NCBI GenBank assembly: GCA_013416455.1
Contig: JACCES010000001.1
Span: 1 to 64,000, forward strand
Origin: Alcaligenaceae bacterium
GTDB taxonomy: Bacteria > Pseudomonadota > Gammaproteobacteria > Burkholderiales > Burkholderiaceae_B
DNA length: 64,000 bases
Direction of reading: 5' to 3'
Position 1 is the stretch's first letter; each line of letters begins with the position of its first letter. A program made the translations under genes and the position numbers. The notes under the pieces are model-generated. The model did no database searches. It was not told the origin of the DNA and saw only the letters and a program-made list of their open reading frames with translations. This document shows, one piece after another, positions 53,360 through 64,000 of this stretch.

Positions 53360-54817
53360 TCAGGAATCGAGCTTCTGCTTCAGCAGTTCGTTGACCTGCT
53401 GCGGGTTCGCCTTGCCCTTGGCGGCCTTCATGACCTGGCCGACCAGGGAGTTGAAGGCTTTCTGCTTGCCGGCGCGGTATTCCTCGACAATGGCGGGATG
53501 CGCCGCCAGTACTTCGTCGATCATGGCGCCGATGGCCCCCGTGTCGCTGATTTGCTTCAGGCCGCGGGCCTCGATGATGGCATCGGGGTCGCCGCCGTGT
53601 TCGCCGGCCCACATGGCGGTGAATACATCGCGTGCCATCTTGTTGGAAATGGTGCCGTCGATGATGCGGTGTATCAGCGCCGCCAGCCGTTGCGGGGCAA
53701 TGGGGCTGGCATCGATTTCGAGCTCTTCGCGGTTAAGGGCGGCGGCCAGTTCGCCCAGCACCCAATTGGCGCCCAGCTTGGCCTGTTCGCGGGGCAGGGC
53801 GCCCGCCAGCTTTTCGAAGTAGTCGGATGTGGCGCGCTCCATGGTGAGCTGTGCGGCATCGTAGGCCGTCAGGCCGAGCTCGCTTTCGAAGCGCTGGCGT
53901 TTTTGCGAGGGCAGTTCCGGCATGCCGGCGCGCACGCGTTCCACCCATTCCGGCGTGATGACCAGCGGCGGCAGGTCTGGGTCGGGGAAGTAGCGGTAGT
54001 CGTGCGCGTCTTCTTTGCTGCGCATGCTGCGGGTTTCGTCGCGGTCGGCGTCGTAGAGCCGGGTCTCCTGCACCACCGTGCCGCCGTCCTCGATGAGTTC
54101 GATCTGGCGGCGCGCCTCGTACAGTATGGCGCGCTCCAGGAAACGGAAGGAATTGACGTTCTTGATCTCGCTGCGCGTACCGAATTCGTGCTGGCCCCGT
54201 GGACGCACCGAAACGTTGGCGTCGACGCGAAAGGAGCCTTCCTGCATGTTGCCGTCGCAGATACCCAGCCAGACCACCAGGCTGTGCAGGGCGCGCGCAT
54301 AGGCGACGGCTTCGGCGGCGGAGCGCATTTCGGGTTCCGACACGATTTCCAGCAGGGGGGTGCCCGCGCGGTTGAGGTCGATGCCGGTGGACGATTCGCC
54401 GTGCGGCCCGGTGAAGTTCTCGTGCAGGGACTTGCCGGCGTCCTCTTCGAGGTGGGCGCGGGTGAGCCGCACGGTCTTTTCTTCGCCGTCGACGAAGAAG
54501 CGGATCGAGCCGCCCTGCACCACGGGGATTTCGAACTGGCTGATCTGGTAGTTCTTGGGCAGGTCCGGGTAGAAGTAGTTCTTGCGCGCGAAGATCGAGC
54601 GCGGCGCAATGTGCGCGTCGACGGCGAGGCCGAACAGGATGGCGCGCTCGACCGCGCCGCGGTTCATGACCGGCAGGCTGCCGGGCAGGGCCATGTCCAC
54701 TTCATTGGCCTGCGTGTTGGGCGCGGCGCCGAAGCGGGTGCTGCTGCCAGAAAAGATCTTGGATTCGGTGGAAAGCTGGGTGTGCGTTTCCAGGCCGATG
54801 ACGATTTCCCAATCCAT
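53360..54817 (-). CDS. gatB: Aspartyl/glutamyl-tRNA amidotransferase subunit B
   Basis: A 485-residue Gat[18 protein letters not shown] at the start, FCP-type core replaced by [48 protein letters not shown] and the C-terminal YqeY-like tail ([12 protein letters not shown]) are diagnostic. With GatA and GatC it turns Glu-tRNA(Gln) and Asp-tRNA(Asn) into the correct amide forms. Last gene of gatCAB; its ATG overlaps the gatA stop by one base (TAATG). Confidence 0.97.
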   Translation of the reverse strand: MDWEIVIGLETHTQLSTESKIFSGSSTRFGAAPNTQANEVDMALPGSLPVMNRGAVERAILFGLAVDAHIAPRSIFARKNYFYPDLPKNYQISQFEIPVVQGGSIRFFVDGEEKTVRLTRAHLEEDAGKSLHENFTGPHGESSTGIDLNRAGTPLLEIVSEPEMRSAAEAVAYARALHSLVVWLGICDGNMQEGSFRVDANVSVRPRGQHEFGTRSEIKNVNSFRFLERAILYEARRQIELIEDGGTVVQETRLYDADRDETRSMRSKEDAHDYRYFPDPDLPPLVITPEWVERVRAGMPELPSQKRQRFESELGLTAYDAAQLTMERATSDYFEKLAGALPREQAKLGANWVLGELAAALNREELEIDASPIAPQRLAALIHRIIDGTISNKMARDVFTAMWAGEHGGDPDAIIEARGLKQISDTGAIGAMIDEVLAAHPAIVEEYRAGKQKAFNSLVGQVMKAAKGKANPQQVNELLKQKLDS

Positions 54818-56346
54818 TATTGCTGCCCCGGAGTACGTTGATGCCAGTCGGTCGCTTGCTGGTAGCAGTCCGCCACCGCGAGCAGCCCGCCTTCGGTGAA
54901 GTAGTTGCCGATGATCTGCAGGCCGACCGGCAGCGGGCGTTCTGCGCCGAAACCGCAGGGCACCGACATGGCCGGCAGGCCGGCCAGACTGACGCCCAAT
55001 GTATAGATGTCGGCGAGCCAGTCGGCGATCGGGTCTTCGCGGTTGTCGCCGATGGACTTGGCGACCGAAGGCGTGACCGGCCCCATGATGACATCGCAGT
55101 GCTGCGCGAAGGCCTGCTGGAAATCGTTGGCGATCATGCGGCGCACCCGCTGCGCCTGGAGGTAGTAGGCGTCGTAATAGCCGTGGGACAGCACATAGGT
55201 GCCCACCAGGACGCGGCGTCGCACTTCCGGCCCGAAGCCTTCGAAGCGCGAACGGCTGGTCATGTCTTCCAGGTCGGTGTAGGAATCGCTGCGGTGGCCG
55301 TAGCGCACGCCGTCGTAGCGGGACAGGTTGGAGGAGGCTTCCGCCGGCGCGATGACGTAATAGGCGGGAATGGCCAGTTCGGTGCGCGGCAGGCTGATTT
55401 CGACCCGGATCGCGCCCAGGCTTTCGAATGCCCGCAGCGCTTGTTCGACGGCCTGGGCGACGTCGGGCGCCAGGCCTGCGCCGAAGTATTCGCGCGGCAC
55501 GCCGATGCGCAGGCCTTCGAGCGGGCGGCTGCCATTGCGCTGTTGGCGGGCGAGCGCCGCGTCGAAGCCGGCGCGGATCCGGCCCGGGGCGTTGGGCTCG
55601 TCATCGCATCGTTCCAGGCTGGTCGCGTCATGCGGATCGAAGCCGCTCATGGGGTCCAGCAGTTCGAGCAGATCGCGCGCATGGCGGGCGATCGGACCGG
55701 CCTGGTCCAGGCTGGAGCCGTAGGCGATCATGCCCAGGCGCGACACCGTGCCGTAAGTCGGCTTGATTCCAGAAATGCCGCAAAGCGCCGCCGGCTGGCG
55801 TATGGAGCCGCCGGTGTCGGTGCCGGTGGCCGCCATGACGAGGCCGGCCGCCACGGCGGCGGCCGAACCGCCCGACGAGCCGCCGGGCACCGCATTGTGG
55901 TCCCAGGGATTGCGGACCGGCCCGAAGACCGAGGTTTCATTGCCCGAACCCATGGCGAATTCATCGCAATTCAGTTTCCCGAGGGAAACCGCGCCGGCGT
56001 CGGCCAGGCGGCTGACGACGGTCGCATCGAAGGGGCTGGTGTAGTTGGCCAGCATGCGGCTGGCGGCGGTGCTGCGCCAGCCACGGGTGACGAAGACGTC
56101 TTTGTGGGCAATGGGCACGCCGGCCAGCGCGGGCGCGCCGCCCGCCTTGAGTGTCTCGTCGGCGGCGCGGGCCTGGTTCAGCGTGAGATCGGGGTCGACA
56201 TGCAGGAAGGCGTTGAGCCCGGCCTGCCCTTCAATGGCGTCGAGCGCGCTGCGAGCGAGTTCGGTGGCGCTCAGGGCGCCGGAACCCAGCGCTTCGCGCA
56301 GCGCCTGGATGCTGGGGAACTGGGTGTGCAGAGGAAGTTTTGCCAT
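54817..56346 (-). CDS. gatA: Aspartyl/glutamyl-tRNA amidotransferase subunit A
   Basis: A 509-residue amidase-signature enzyme releasing ammonia from glutamine for the transamidation. The Ser-cisSer-Lys site is visible: Lys in VPIAHKDVF, Ser in [14 protein letters not shown], and [17 protein letters not shown]. It begins 4 bp after gatC. Full length; no anomalies. Confidence 0.97.
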   Translation of the reverse strand: MAKLPLHTQFPSIQALREALGSGALSATELARSALDAIEGQAGLNAFLHVDPDLTLNQARAADETLKAGGAPALAGVPIAHKDVFVTRGWRSTAASRMLANYTSPFDATVVSRLADAGAVSLGKLNCDEFAMGSGNETSVFGPVRNPWDHNAVPGGSSGGSAAAVAAGLVMAATGTDTGGSIRQPAALCGISGIKPTYGTVSRLGMIAYGSSLDQAGPIARHARDLLELLDPMSGFDPHDATSLERCDDEPNAPGRIRAGFDAALARQQRNGSRPLEGLRIGVPREYFGAGLAPDVAQAVEQALRAFESLGAIRVEISLPRTELAIPAYYVIAPAEASSNLSRYDGVRYGHRSDSYTDLEDMTSRSRFEGFGPEVRRRVLVGTYVLSHGYYDAYYLQAQRVRRMIANDFQQAFAQHCDVIMGPVTPSVAKSIGDNREDPIADWLADIYTLGVSLAGLPAMSVPCGFGAERPLPVGLQIIGNYFTEGGLLAVADCYQQATDWHQRTPGQQ

Positions 56347-56350
56347 GCGT

Positions 56351-56659
56351 TTACTCGATGACCGTAGGCACGAGGAACAGACCCTGGTCCTGCGCCGGAG
56401 CGTTGGACATCAGCGCGGTGCGCCGTTCTTCAGAGCTGGTGGGCGCCGCAATGTCTTCGCGCAGACGCAACTGGATGTCCTGGTGCGCCGACAGGGGGTG
56501 CGCCATGGGTTCCACGCCTTCGGTGTCGACCGCCTGGAGGCGGGCGATCAGGCCGAAAATGTCGTTGAGCTCCTGCTGGGTCTGGAGGGTTTCGTCAGGC
56601 GAAAGCTGGATGCGCGCGAGCCGGGCGATGCGCGTCACGTCTTGCTCGGAAATTGCCAT
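56351..56659 (-). CDS. gatC: Aspartyl/glutamyl-tRNA amidotransferase subunit C
   Basis: A 102-residue GatC, the small clamp that stabilises GatA-Gat[18 protein letters not shown] at the start and [12 protein letters not shown] are the family's conserved stretches. First gene of the gatCAB operon and divergent from mreB with a 223-bp gap. Confidence 0.96.
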   Translation of the reverse strand: MAISEQDVTRIARLARIQLSPDETLQTQQELNDIFGLIARLQAVDTEGVEPMAHPLSAHQDIQLRLREDIAAPTSSEERRTALMSNAPAQDQGLFLVPTVIE

Positions 56660-56792
56660 GGGTATTTTGACTTGAGGACTGACTTGTTTGGAAATGAATC
56701 GTTACGGCACCCGCACGGGCCATGCAAGGGCCAAGGAAGGCTATTGTTCGATCCTAACGACCGTCGATTATAAGTTATCATTCCTCGTTTAA

Positions 56793-57926
<1,134 letters not shown>

Positions 57927-58104
57927 CAAGTGGCATCACGCGGCGCCGCGTGCCGTCCGACGCGGTGGCAGATTCGACCATGCGCCTGAGCGCGGCCCCC
58001 CTTGAGGCACGGGCCGGGCGGGGCGATTCAGCAACGGAGCCGACGGCTCCCTCAATTAGTGGCGGGGACGCGCCGGCCGTCAGGCCGGGGTTCTTCACAG
58101 GCTC
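57927..58104 (+). other. mreB-mreC gap with three GC-rich hairpins
   Basis: The gap holds a 16-bp perfect palindrome CACGCGGCGCCGCGTG (57937-57952), GGAGCC-GAC-GGCTCC (58036-58050) and CCGGCC-GTCA-GGCCGG (58073-58088). None has a T-run. They could tune how much transcription passes from mreB to mreC or protect the mreB mRNA, since MreB is needed in large excess over MreC/D. Confidence 0.6.
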
Positions 58105-58995
58105 ATGCAGGAAAACGGCTCGCTGAAGTTGTTCAAGCAAGGCCCGACACTCGAGGTCCGGCTGTTCGCGCTTGCCTTTCTTGCGCTCGCCCTGCTCATC
58201 GTCGATGCGCGCTGGTCGACGCTCGAACCGGTGCGCCAGGGCGTTTCCGTGCTGCTCTATCCCTTCCAGCGCATCATGCTGGCGCCCCGCGACGGCGTCG
58301 AGCGCGTCAAGGGCTGGATCGATGCCGCCAACGAAATGCACATCGAGAAGGAAGGCCTGCAGCGCCAGCGCATAGAGCTGGCGCAGATGGCGACCCATGC
58401 GGCCCAGCTGGCGGCCGAGAACGAGCAGCTGCGCCGGCTGCTCAATGTGCCGGACACCGTGACCCAGCCTTCCGTTGCGGTGGAAGTGCTGTTCGAGCCC
58501 ACCAGCGCCTTCAACCATCATCTCGTCTTCAACAAGGGCAGTGCCAGCGGCATACGGCCCGGCATGCCGGTCATCGATGAAGGCGGCGTGGTGGGGCAGA
58601 TCGTCCGTGTGACGCCTTTTACCGCCGAAGCCGCGCTCATCACCGACGACAAGCTGTCCATCCCGGTGCAGATCCTGCGCAACGGCCTGCGGCTGATTGC
58701 CTTCGGCGGCGGCGCGGACGGCAAGATGGAAGTGCGCTACCTGACGGCCGGCGCCGACATCGAGCCCGGCGACGAGCTGGTGACCAGCGGCATCGGCGGC
58801 CTGTTTCCCGCCGGGCTTTCCGTGGCCGAAGTCGACAGCGTGCACCGGGACTCGGCCACGGGGTTTGCCATGGCCGTCGCCTCGCCGCTGGCCCATCCCG
58901 AGCGGCACCGGCATTTTCTGGTGCTTCTGGTGGACGTCGACGTGGCGCGCAGGCACGAGGAAGCGCATGCCGGCGACTCGGGAGGTGCGCGATAA
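58105..58995 (+). CDS. mreC: Rod-shape protein MreC
   Basis: A 296-residue bitopic protein: a short cytoplasmic start, one membrane helix (about 15-33, LFALAFLALALLIVDARW), a coiled coil (about 72-112, LQRQRIELAQMATHAAQLAA) and the periplasmic beta domain (VLFEPTSAFNHHLVFNKGS, GMPVIDEGGVVGQI). It links MreB to PBP2/RodA. It overlaps mreD by one base (TAATG). Confidence 0.95.
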   Translation: MQENGSLKLFKQGPTLEVRLFALAFLALALLIVDARWSTLEPVRQGVSVLLYPFQRIMLAPRDGVERVKGWIDAANEMHIEKEGLQRQRIELAQMATHAAQLAAENEQLRRLLNVPDTVTQPSVAVEVLFEPTSAFNHHLVFNKGSASGIRPGMPVIDEGGVVGQIVRVTPFTAEAALITDDKLSIPVQILRNGLRLIAFGGGADGKMEVRYLTAGADIEPGDELVTSGIGGLFPAGLSVAEVDSVHRDSATGFAMAVASPLAHPERHRHFLVLLVDVDVARRHEEAHAGDSGGAR

Positions 58996-59567
58996 TGGCG
59001 CGCCGGGTCAGGGTCGAAGTCGACCGCAAGGGGACCAGTCTGTCTTCGCTGGAGCCCATCGATACGACACCGTTCCGGCGGGCGGCGGCCAGCCCGGCCT
59101 TCATCTGGCTGACGATCGTGCTGGTGTGGCTGTTTTCCCTGCTGCCGTGGCGGGTATGGCAGCCCGCGCCCGATCTGCTGCTGCTGGTCATTGCCTACTG
59201 GTGCCTGAACGAACCCGGGCGCGTCGGCATGCTCAGCGCCTTTTTCTTCGGCCTGCTGATGGACGTGCACGATGGCAGCCTGCTGGGTGTGCATGCGCTC
59301 ACCTATACCCTGGCTGCGTACGGGACGCTGGCGCTGTCGCGGCGCCTGCAGCGATTCAATTCGGTGGTGCAATGCCTGCATATATTGCCCATTTTCGTGA
59401 TCGCAAAATCGGCCAGCCGGCTGATCGAGGCCTGGCTGGCCGGCGAATGGCTGGGCTGGGGCTGGCTCTGGTCCGCAATCCTCATGGCGCTGCTTTGGCC
59501 GCTGCTCGATGTGCTGCTGCAGATGCCGCAGCGGCAGCTCGAGGAAGGCGACGGCGGGTCCGTCTGA
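58995..59567 (+). CDS. mreD: Rod-shape protein MreD
   Basis: A 190-residue inner-membrane protein with five to six helices. WLTIVLVWLFSLLPW, PDLLLLVIAYWCLNEPGRVGMLSAF and DVHDGSLLGVHALTYTLAAY match MreD. The extended polar N-terminus of about 35 residues before the first helix is normal for this group. Fourth component of the elongasome; 15 bp before mrdA. Confidence 0.94.
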   Translation: MARRVRVEVDRKGTSLSSLEPIDTTPFRRAAASPAFIWLTIVLVWLFSLLPWRVWQPAPDLLLLVIAYWCLNEPGRVGMLSAFFFGLLMDVHDGSLLGVHALTYTLAAYGTLALSRRLQRFNSVVQCLHILPIFVIAKSASRLIEAWLAGEWLGWGWLWSAILMALLWPLLDVLLQMPQRQLEEGDGGSV

Positions 59568-59582
59568 GCACAGGTGGCCGGC

Positions 59583-61646
59583 ATGTTCGAATTCAAGAAA
59601 ACCACCCAGCTCCAGCGCCAGCGGATGACGTTGCGCGTGTGGGTGGCAGGCATTTTCGCCCTGCTGTGCTTCGGCCTGCTGGGCGCCCGGCTGTGGCATC
59701 TGCAGGTGGTGCGCTATGAAGGCTTGTCGGCGCGCGCCGATCAGAACCGCATCACCGTGGTGCCGATTCCCCCCCGGCGCGGTGAAATCGTCGATCGCAA
59801 TGGCATCACGCTGGCGAGCAACCATCGCGACTATACGCTGTCGGTGGTGCCGGCGAGGGTGGCCGGGAAGCTCGAATCACTGCTCGACGACATCTCCGGG
59901 CTGGTCGAGCTCAGTGCCCGCGACCGGCGCCGCTTCATGCAGAACGTCAACCAGAGCGGGCGCTACAGCACGGTGTTGCTGCGCAACAACCTGAGCGAGG
60001 ACGAAGCCTCGTGGTTCGCCGCTCATGCCTGGCGTTTTCCTGGCGTCGAGCTCAGTGCGCGCTGGGTGCGTGAGTATCCGCATGGCGAGACGGCGGCGCA
60101 TGTGCTGGGCTATGTGGGCAGGATTTCCGAGGCGGACCTCCAGCAACTCGAAGAGGAAGGGAGCATCGGCAACTATCGCGGCACCCAGGTGATAGGCAAG
60201 AAAGGCATAGAGAAAGCCTGGGAAGAAGTGCTGCACGGGCGCACCGGTGTCGAGGAAGTCGAAGTGACGGCTTCGGGCCGTCCCGTGCGCACACTCAGCC
60301 GCATCGATCCGGTTCCCGGTGCGAACCTGCGGCTTTCGCTCGACATCCACCTGCAGCAGGCGATAGAAAAGGAATTCGAAGAACGGCGCGGCGCGCTCGT
60401 GGCGATCCATCCGCCCACGGGCGAAGTGCTCGCCTTCGTGTCGGCGCCGTCCTTCGACCCGAATCTTTTCATCGACGGCATCGACGTCGAGAATTGGAAG
60501 CGGCTCAATGAATCGCCGGACCACCCCCTGGTCAACAGGCCCCTGAGCGGGACCTATCCGATCGGGTCCACCTACAAGCCTTTCGTCGGGCTGGCCGCCC
60601 TCGAACTGGGCAAGCGCAGCGCGACGGAGCGCATCCCGGATCCGGGTTATTTCGAGTTCGGCGGCCAACGCTTCCGCAATGCCGGCGGCGCGGCTTACGG
60701 GCCCACCGATATGCACCGCGCCATCGTGGTGTCGTCGGATACCTATTTTTTCTCGCTCGGCCCCGAGATCGGCGTGAATGCGCTGCATGACTTCGCCAAG
60801 CAGTTCGGTTTCGGGCAGCTCACCGGCATCGACCTGGACGGCGAGCGGCGGGGCATATTGCCTTCCACCGACTGGAAGCGCAGCGCATACAAGAAGCCGG
60901 CGCAGCAGCGCTGGTACGCGGGGGAAACCGTATCCGTCGCGGTGGGGCAGGGATACAATTCCTTTACGCTGCTGCAGTTGGCGCAGGGTACGGCGGTGCT
61001 GGCCAACAACGGGGTCTACATGCGCCCGCATCTGGTCGATGAGATCCATTTCCCGCGCAAGGGCGGGCCCGTCAAGACGGTCACCGAGCCCAGCCACATC
61101 ATCCCTTTGAAGCCGGAGAATCTGGCGGTGATCCGCAACGCCATGGCGGATGTCGTGCGCAAAGGCACGGCCCGCCGTGTCTTTCAGGGCGCTTCCTACC
61201 AGGCGGCGGGCAAGACGGGCACGGCCCAGGTGTTCAGCCTGCGCGGCGCCCGCTACGATGCGGCGACGGTGGAAGAGCGCCTGCGCGACCATTCGCTCTT
61301 CATGGCCTACGCGCCCATGGAGGACCCGCAGATCGCCGTGGCATTGATCGTGGAAAACGGCGGCTGGGGGGCGACCGCGGCGGCGCCCATCGCCCGCAAG
61401 GTGTTCGATTTCTGGCTCGACCCGGAGCGCGTCGAGGCGCGCCGCAACGCCGGGCGGGCCGTCTACGAACCGGCCGTCACGATGGAGCCCGATGAAGAAA
61501 GCGCCATCGGTGAATCGCCGGATGCCGTGGTGCAGCCCGAGGACATGCCGCCGGCCGGGCCGGCGCGGGATGAGGACGAGCCCCGGGGGGCCCGCATCAT
61601 GTCCGCCCAGCCCGGGGTGCGCATACAGCTCAGGAGTACCGAATGA
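59583..61646 (+). CDS. mrdA: Penicillin-binding protein 2 (elongasome transpeptidase)
   Basis: 687 residues: one membrane helix (about 18-38), the PBP dimerisation/pedestal domain (about 55-230) and the transpeptidase domain. Active-site motifs are STYK (Ser near 330), SSD near 382 and KTGT near 543. An acidic, proline-rich C-terminal tail of about 50 residues (about 630-685) follows the domain, longer than in E. coli PBP2. The ATG at 59583 is taken; a GTG three codons earlier is possible. Its TGA overlaps rodA (ATGA). Confidence 0.96.
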   Translation: MFEFKKTTQLQRQRMTLRVWVAGIFALLCFGLLGARLWHLQVVRYEGLSARADQNRITVVPIPPRRGEIVDRNGITLASNHRDYTLSVVPARVAGKLESLLDDISGLVELSARDRRRFMQNVNQSGRYSTVLLRNNLSEDEASWFAAHAWRFPGVELSARWVREYPHGETAAHVLGYVGRISEADLQQLEEEGSIGNYRGTQVIGKKGIEKAWEEVLHGRTGVEEVEVTASGRPVRTLSRIDPVPGANLRLSLDIHLQQAIEKEFEERRGALVAIHPPTGEVLAFVSAPSFDPNLFIDGIDVENWKRLNESPDHPLVNRPLSGTYPIGSTYKPFVGLAALELGKRSATERIPDPGYFEFGGQRFRNAGGAAYGPTDMHRAIVVSSDTYFFSLGPEIGVNALHDFAKQFGFGQLTGIDLDGERRGILPSTDWKRSAYKKPAQQRWYAGETVSVAVGQGYNSFTLLQLAQGTAVLANNGVYMRPHLVDEIHFPRKGGPVKTVTEPSHIIPLKPENLAVIRNAMADVVRKGTARRVFQGASYQAAGKTGTAQVFSLRGARYDAATVEERLRDHSLFMAYAPMEDPQIAVALIVENGGWGATAAAPIARKVFDFWLDPERVEARRNAGRAVYEPAVTMEPDEESAIGESPDAVVQPEDMPPAGPARDEDEPRGARIMSAQPGVRIQLRSTE

Positions 61647-62779
61647 AACGGGTGCTGCAGTACGGCGTCAGAACGATCACGGCCTTCGACTGGCCTCTGC
61701 TGGCGCTGCTGGTGATCATGACGGTGCTCGGGCTGACCATCATGCATTCCGCGGTCGGGGGGACGGATTGGCGCTTCGCCGATCAGGCGCGCAATTTCCT
61801 GATTGCCTTTGCCGCATTGTGGGTTGCGGCCCTCCTGCCGCCGCCTCTGTTGATGCGGCTCTCGCCCTATGTCTACGTGCTGGGCGTGGTGCTGCTGCTG
61901 GGCGTGGAATTCTTCGGCGAAACGAGCAAGGGAGCGACCCGCTGGCTCGACCTGGGGGTCGTGCGCATTCAGCCTTCCGAGATGCTGAAGATTTCCGTGC
62001 CCATGATGCTGGCCTGGTACTTCCACAAGCATCAGGGCGCCCTGCGCATCCGCGATCACTTCGTGGCGGTCCTGCTGCTGGCCATCCCTTTCCTGCTCAT
62101 CGTGCGCCAGCCCGACCTTGGCACGGCGCTGCTGGTGTTCGCGACAGGCTTCTTCGTGATCTATTTCGGCGGGCTGTCCTTCCGCCTGCTGCTGCCGCTG
62201 TTCATCGTAGGCGTCGCCGCGATCGGCACGCTGGTGTATTACGAAGACCAGATCTGCCAGCCCGGCGTCGACTGGGTGCTGCTGCATGAATATCAGAAGC
62301 ACCGGGTCTGCACGCTGCTCGACCCCAGCGTCGACCCGCTGGGCAAGGGTTTCCATACGATCCAGTCCATGATCGCCATCGGTTCGGGCGGCGTCTACGG
62401 CAAAGGCTATCTGATGGGTACCCAGTCGCATCTGGACTTCATTCCCGAGCGCACGACCGATTTCATCTTCGCCGTATTCGCCGAGGAGTTCGGCCTGTAC
62501 GGCGGCATCATGATGCTGGTGCTCTACGGCCTGCTGGTGCTGCGCGGCCTGCATATCGCCCAGCAGGCGCGCACCCAGTACGGGCGCCTGCTGGCGGGCG
62601 CCATGGCCATGATGTTCTTTGTGTATGTATTCGTGAATATCGGCATGGTCACCGGCATCCTGCCGGTGGTGGGCGTGCCGCTGCCCTTCCTGAGCTACGG
62701 GGGGACCGCGCTGCTCACGCTGGGGATCGGCGGCGGCATACTCATGAGCATAGGTTCATACCGGCCTTCCAGGAATTAG
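61643..62779 (+). CDS. mrdB: Rod-shape peptidoglycan glycosyltransferase RodA
   Basis: A 378-residue SEDS-family protein with about ten membrane helices that polymerises lipid II with PBP2. WLDLGVVRIQPSEMLKISVPM, RQPDLGTALLV, FHTIQSMIAIGSGGVYGKG, ERTTDFIFAVFAEEFG and GVPLPFLSYGGTALL are the SEDS landmarks (catalytic Asp in the ERTTDFIF loop region). Last gene of the cluster. No clear terminator hairpin follows. Confidence 0.96.
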   Translation: MKRVLQYGVRTITAFDWPLLALLVIMTVLGLTIMHSAVGGTDWRFADQARNFLIAFAALWVAALLPPPLLMRLSPYVYVLGVVLLLGVEFFGETSKGATRWLDLGVVRIQPSEMLKISVPMMLAWYFHKHQGALRIRDHFVAVLLLAIPFLLIVRQPDLGTALLVFATGFFVIYFGGLSFRLLLPLFIVGVAAIGTLVYYEDQICQPGVDWVLLHEYQKHRVCTLLDPSVDPLGKGFHTIQSMIAIGSGGVYGKGYLMGTQSHLDFIPERTTDFIFAVFAEEFGLYGGIMMLVLYGLLVLRGLHIAQQARTQYGRLLAGAMAMMFFVYVFVNIGMVTGILPVVGVPLPFLSYGGTALLTLGIGGGILMSIGSYRPSRN

Positions 62780-62862
62780 CTATCGCGCGGATTTGCAACG
62801 CAGCATGGCGGGTCCAGGCGCCGAACATAAGTATGCGAACCAGCCAAACAGGACACTGAGTA

Positions 62863-63636
62863 TCAGGAACGCCCGCCCGATATCGCCAGGGTGAGTTCGG
62901 CCGCCCGGTCACGGAGATATTCGCCCAGCGTGACCAGCGCGGGCCCGTTGAGCCTGGCGCTAAAGCCCACGGCGCTGATGGCCATGATGGGTTGACCGAA
63001 TTCGTCCAGCACGGCGGCCGAGGCAGTACTGACACCTTTCACATAGTGATCGGCATCGATGGCATAGCCTTTTTTTCGAGCCTCTTCAACACCTGCCATG
63101 TATTCTTTGAACGACGGTTTTTCATCCCAACGAAGTTCGTCGAACCGTTTTTTGAGCTCTTGTTTCGACAGGCCGGAGCAGGCGGCCATGCAGCGGCCCA
63201 ATGCGGCGATGTACATGGGCAAGCGCTGACCCACGCTCAAGTGCACCCTTACAGAGCCATCACTATCCGCGCGGTCCACGAGAACGACCCGTTCGCCGCG
63301 CGTACGTTGCCACAAAGTCATCGTGACGCCGTGGCTGCGGGCCACATCCTCAAGAATGGGCCGCGCCAGTCTGACATAAGAGCCCTGCTCCAGCACGCCT
63401 TTGGCCAGTTCAACCAGGCCCAGCGCCACCGAGTATGTCTTGGTTTCCTCGTCGAAGTTCGCCAGCCCCTCATGCACGAGGGTCTTGAGCATGTGGAAGC
63501 AGGTGCTGGAATTCATTTGAAGGTCGCGCGCTATGCGGGTCACGCCCATGGGGGTCGTTGACGCGCTCAGGTAGCGGAGTATTCTCAACCCGCCAACAAG
63601 CGCTCCCACAAGTTTTTCAGACGGTTCGCTTGTCAT
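62863..63636 (-). CDS. IclR-family transcriptional regulator
   Basis: A 257-residue regulator: an N-terminal winged helix (about 8-70, GALVGGLRILRYLSASTTPMGVTRIARD with the recognition helix STCFHMLKTL) and the C-terminal IclR effector domain (about 85-250). It is convergent with rodA and lies 30 bp downstream of the partial crotonase gene on the same strand, which it may control together with genes beyond the window. Confidence 0.93.
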   Translation of the reverse strand: MTSEPSEKLVGALVGGLRILRYLSASTTPMGVTRIARDLQMNSSTCFHMLKTLVHEGLANFDEETKTYSVALGLVELAKGVLEQGSYVRLARPILEDVARSHGVTMTLWQRTRGERVVLVDRADSDGSVRVHLSVGQRLPMYIAALGRCMAACSGLSKQELKKRFDELRWDEKPSFKEYMAGVEEARKKGYAIDADHYVKGVSTASAAVLDEFGQPIMAISAVGFSARLNGPALVTLGEYLRDRAAELTLAISGGRS

Positions 63637-63666
63637 TTAGATTCCTAGTGTCCTGCCTGATTCCAT

Positions 63667-64000
63667 TCATTCTTTGGCCGCGAGACGGGCCAGATAGCCT
63701 CCAATACGCTCCTGGACACCGGGAAGGGAGAAGTTCTCGTGCATGAGCGGTTCGAGCATCTGCACACGCTCAATGAACCGCTCGGGCAGTTCCATGAGCA
63801 ATTTGCCTTTGCGTGCGATCCGCAATGCGTCTCGCCGAGCAAGATAATACGACAGCCGTTCCTTGGACGATACCTCGAAGCCCGCAGTTTGAACGAGATC
63901 CGTTACCCAGCCGTGGTCGAATGCCAGGGCCGCGGTAATGGGCTGCGTGTTGAAGCACATTCTGCGCGCAAGGGCGCGGGGCAATTTGGCTTCAAGCACC
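63667..64000 (-). CDS. Enoyl-CoA hydratase/isomerase, C-terminal part (runs off the window)
   Basis: About 110 C-terminal residues of a crotonase. KLPRALARRMCFNTQPITAA followed by ALAFDHGWVTDLVQ matches the late crotonase region (A-x-x-x-G-x-V), and the rest is the helical C-terminal domain. The oxyanion-hole and catalytic segments lie beyond position 64000, so the reaction cannot be judged. It precedes the IclR gene by 30 bp on the same strand. Confidence 0.75.
   Translation of the reverse strand, partial: VLEAKLPRALARRMCFNTQPITAALAFDHGWVTDLVQTAGFEVSSKERLSYYLARRDALRIARKGKLLMELPERFIERVQMLEPLMHENFSLPGVQERIGGYLARLAAKE

Noticed and set aside
53339-56361. Two plus-strand frames of about 500 codons opposite gatB and gatA
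   Set aside because: Mirror images of highly conserved amidotransferase genes; composition typical of antisense GC-rich DNA.

Overview
The window looks like chromosomal DNA of a betaproteobacterium, most likely family Alcaligenaceae (Bordetella/Achromobacter/Pusillimonas type). The reasons are high GC, expanded Bug/TctC solute receptors, many CaiB/BaiF CoA-transferases, E. coli-type gshA, metXW, and the order gatCAB | mreBCD-mrdA-mrdB. The genus cannot be fixed from sequence alone. No insertion sequence, prophage, CRISPR array or plasmid function was recognised.

Layout. 0-0.2 kb: 5S rRNA and terminator, the end of an rRNA operon. 0.2-3.8 kb: a decayed tctC receptor, an HMG-CoA-lyase-family gene coupled to a CaiB/BaiF CoA-transferase, and a LysR regulator. 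3.9-8.1 kb: a BCCT transporter, a small protein, a TRIC-type membrane protein and a regulator broken by one in-frame TAG. 8.1-14 kb: hemE, priA, rep. 14-19.7 kb: a 77-aa gene behind a promoter covered by two tandem palindromes, a nitronate monooxygenase, CaiB plus 3-hydroxyacyl-CoA dehydrogenase, a membrane-anchored dihaem cytochrome c and tRNA-Arg(CCG). 19.9-40.2 kb: a large acyl-CoA catabolic block. 40.3-49.1 kb: gshA, a LuxR-type HTH-only protein, metXW, an AmpG-like permease, a VOC protein, a secreted trypsin-like protease, xthA, doxX and pyrE. 49.2-53.2 kb: a second Bug-CaiB-crotonase operon with divergent LysR. 53.4-62.8 kb: gatCAB, then mreBCD-mrdA-mrdB (tRNA-dependent amidation and rod-shape/peptidoglycan synthesis). 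The end holds an IclR regulator and a partial crotonase.

The most interesting part is 19.9-40.2 kb. It encodes two acyl-CoA ligases (AMP- and ADP-forming), an IVD-type acyl-CoA dehydrogenase, a MaoC hydratase, a DUF35 protein, a thiolase-like protein without the usual nucleophilic Cys, an aldehyde dehydrogenase, an epimerase/dehydrogenase, a TcuA-like flavoprotein with its own ETF, a Bug receptor, a one-chain biotin-dependent acyl-CoA carboxylase and two PaaG-like crotonases. Five of its intergenic regions carry the same unusual signal: hexamers of type GNATNC (best copy GTATAC) repeated every 10 bp. These five regions front essentially all the operons of the block except the GntR gene, so I read the block as one regulon, probably under the GntR/FCD regulator encoded in it. 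The enzyme set resembles side-chain degradation that ends in retro-aldol cleavage by a thiolase-like aldolase plus DUF35 partner (as in Ltp2/ChsH2) rather than classical thiolysis. That pathway is inference; the repeated DNA signal is visible directly.
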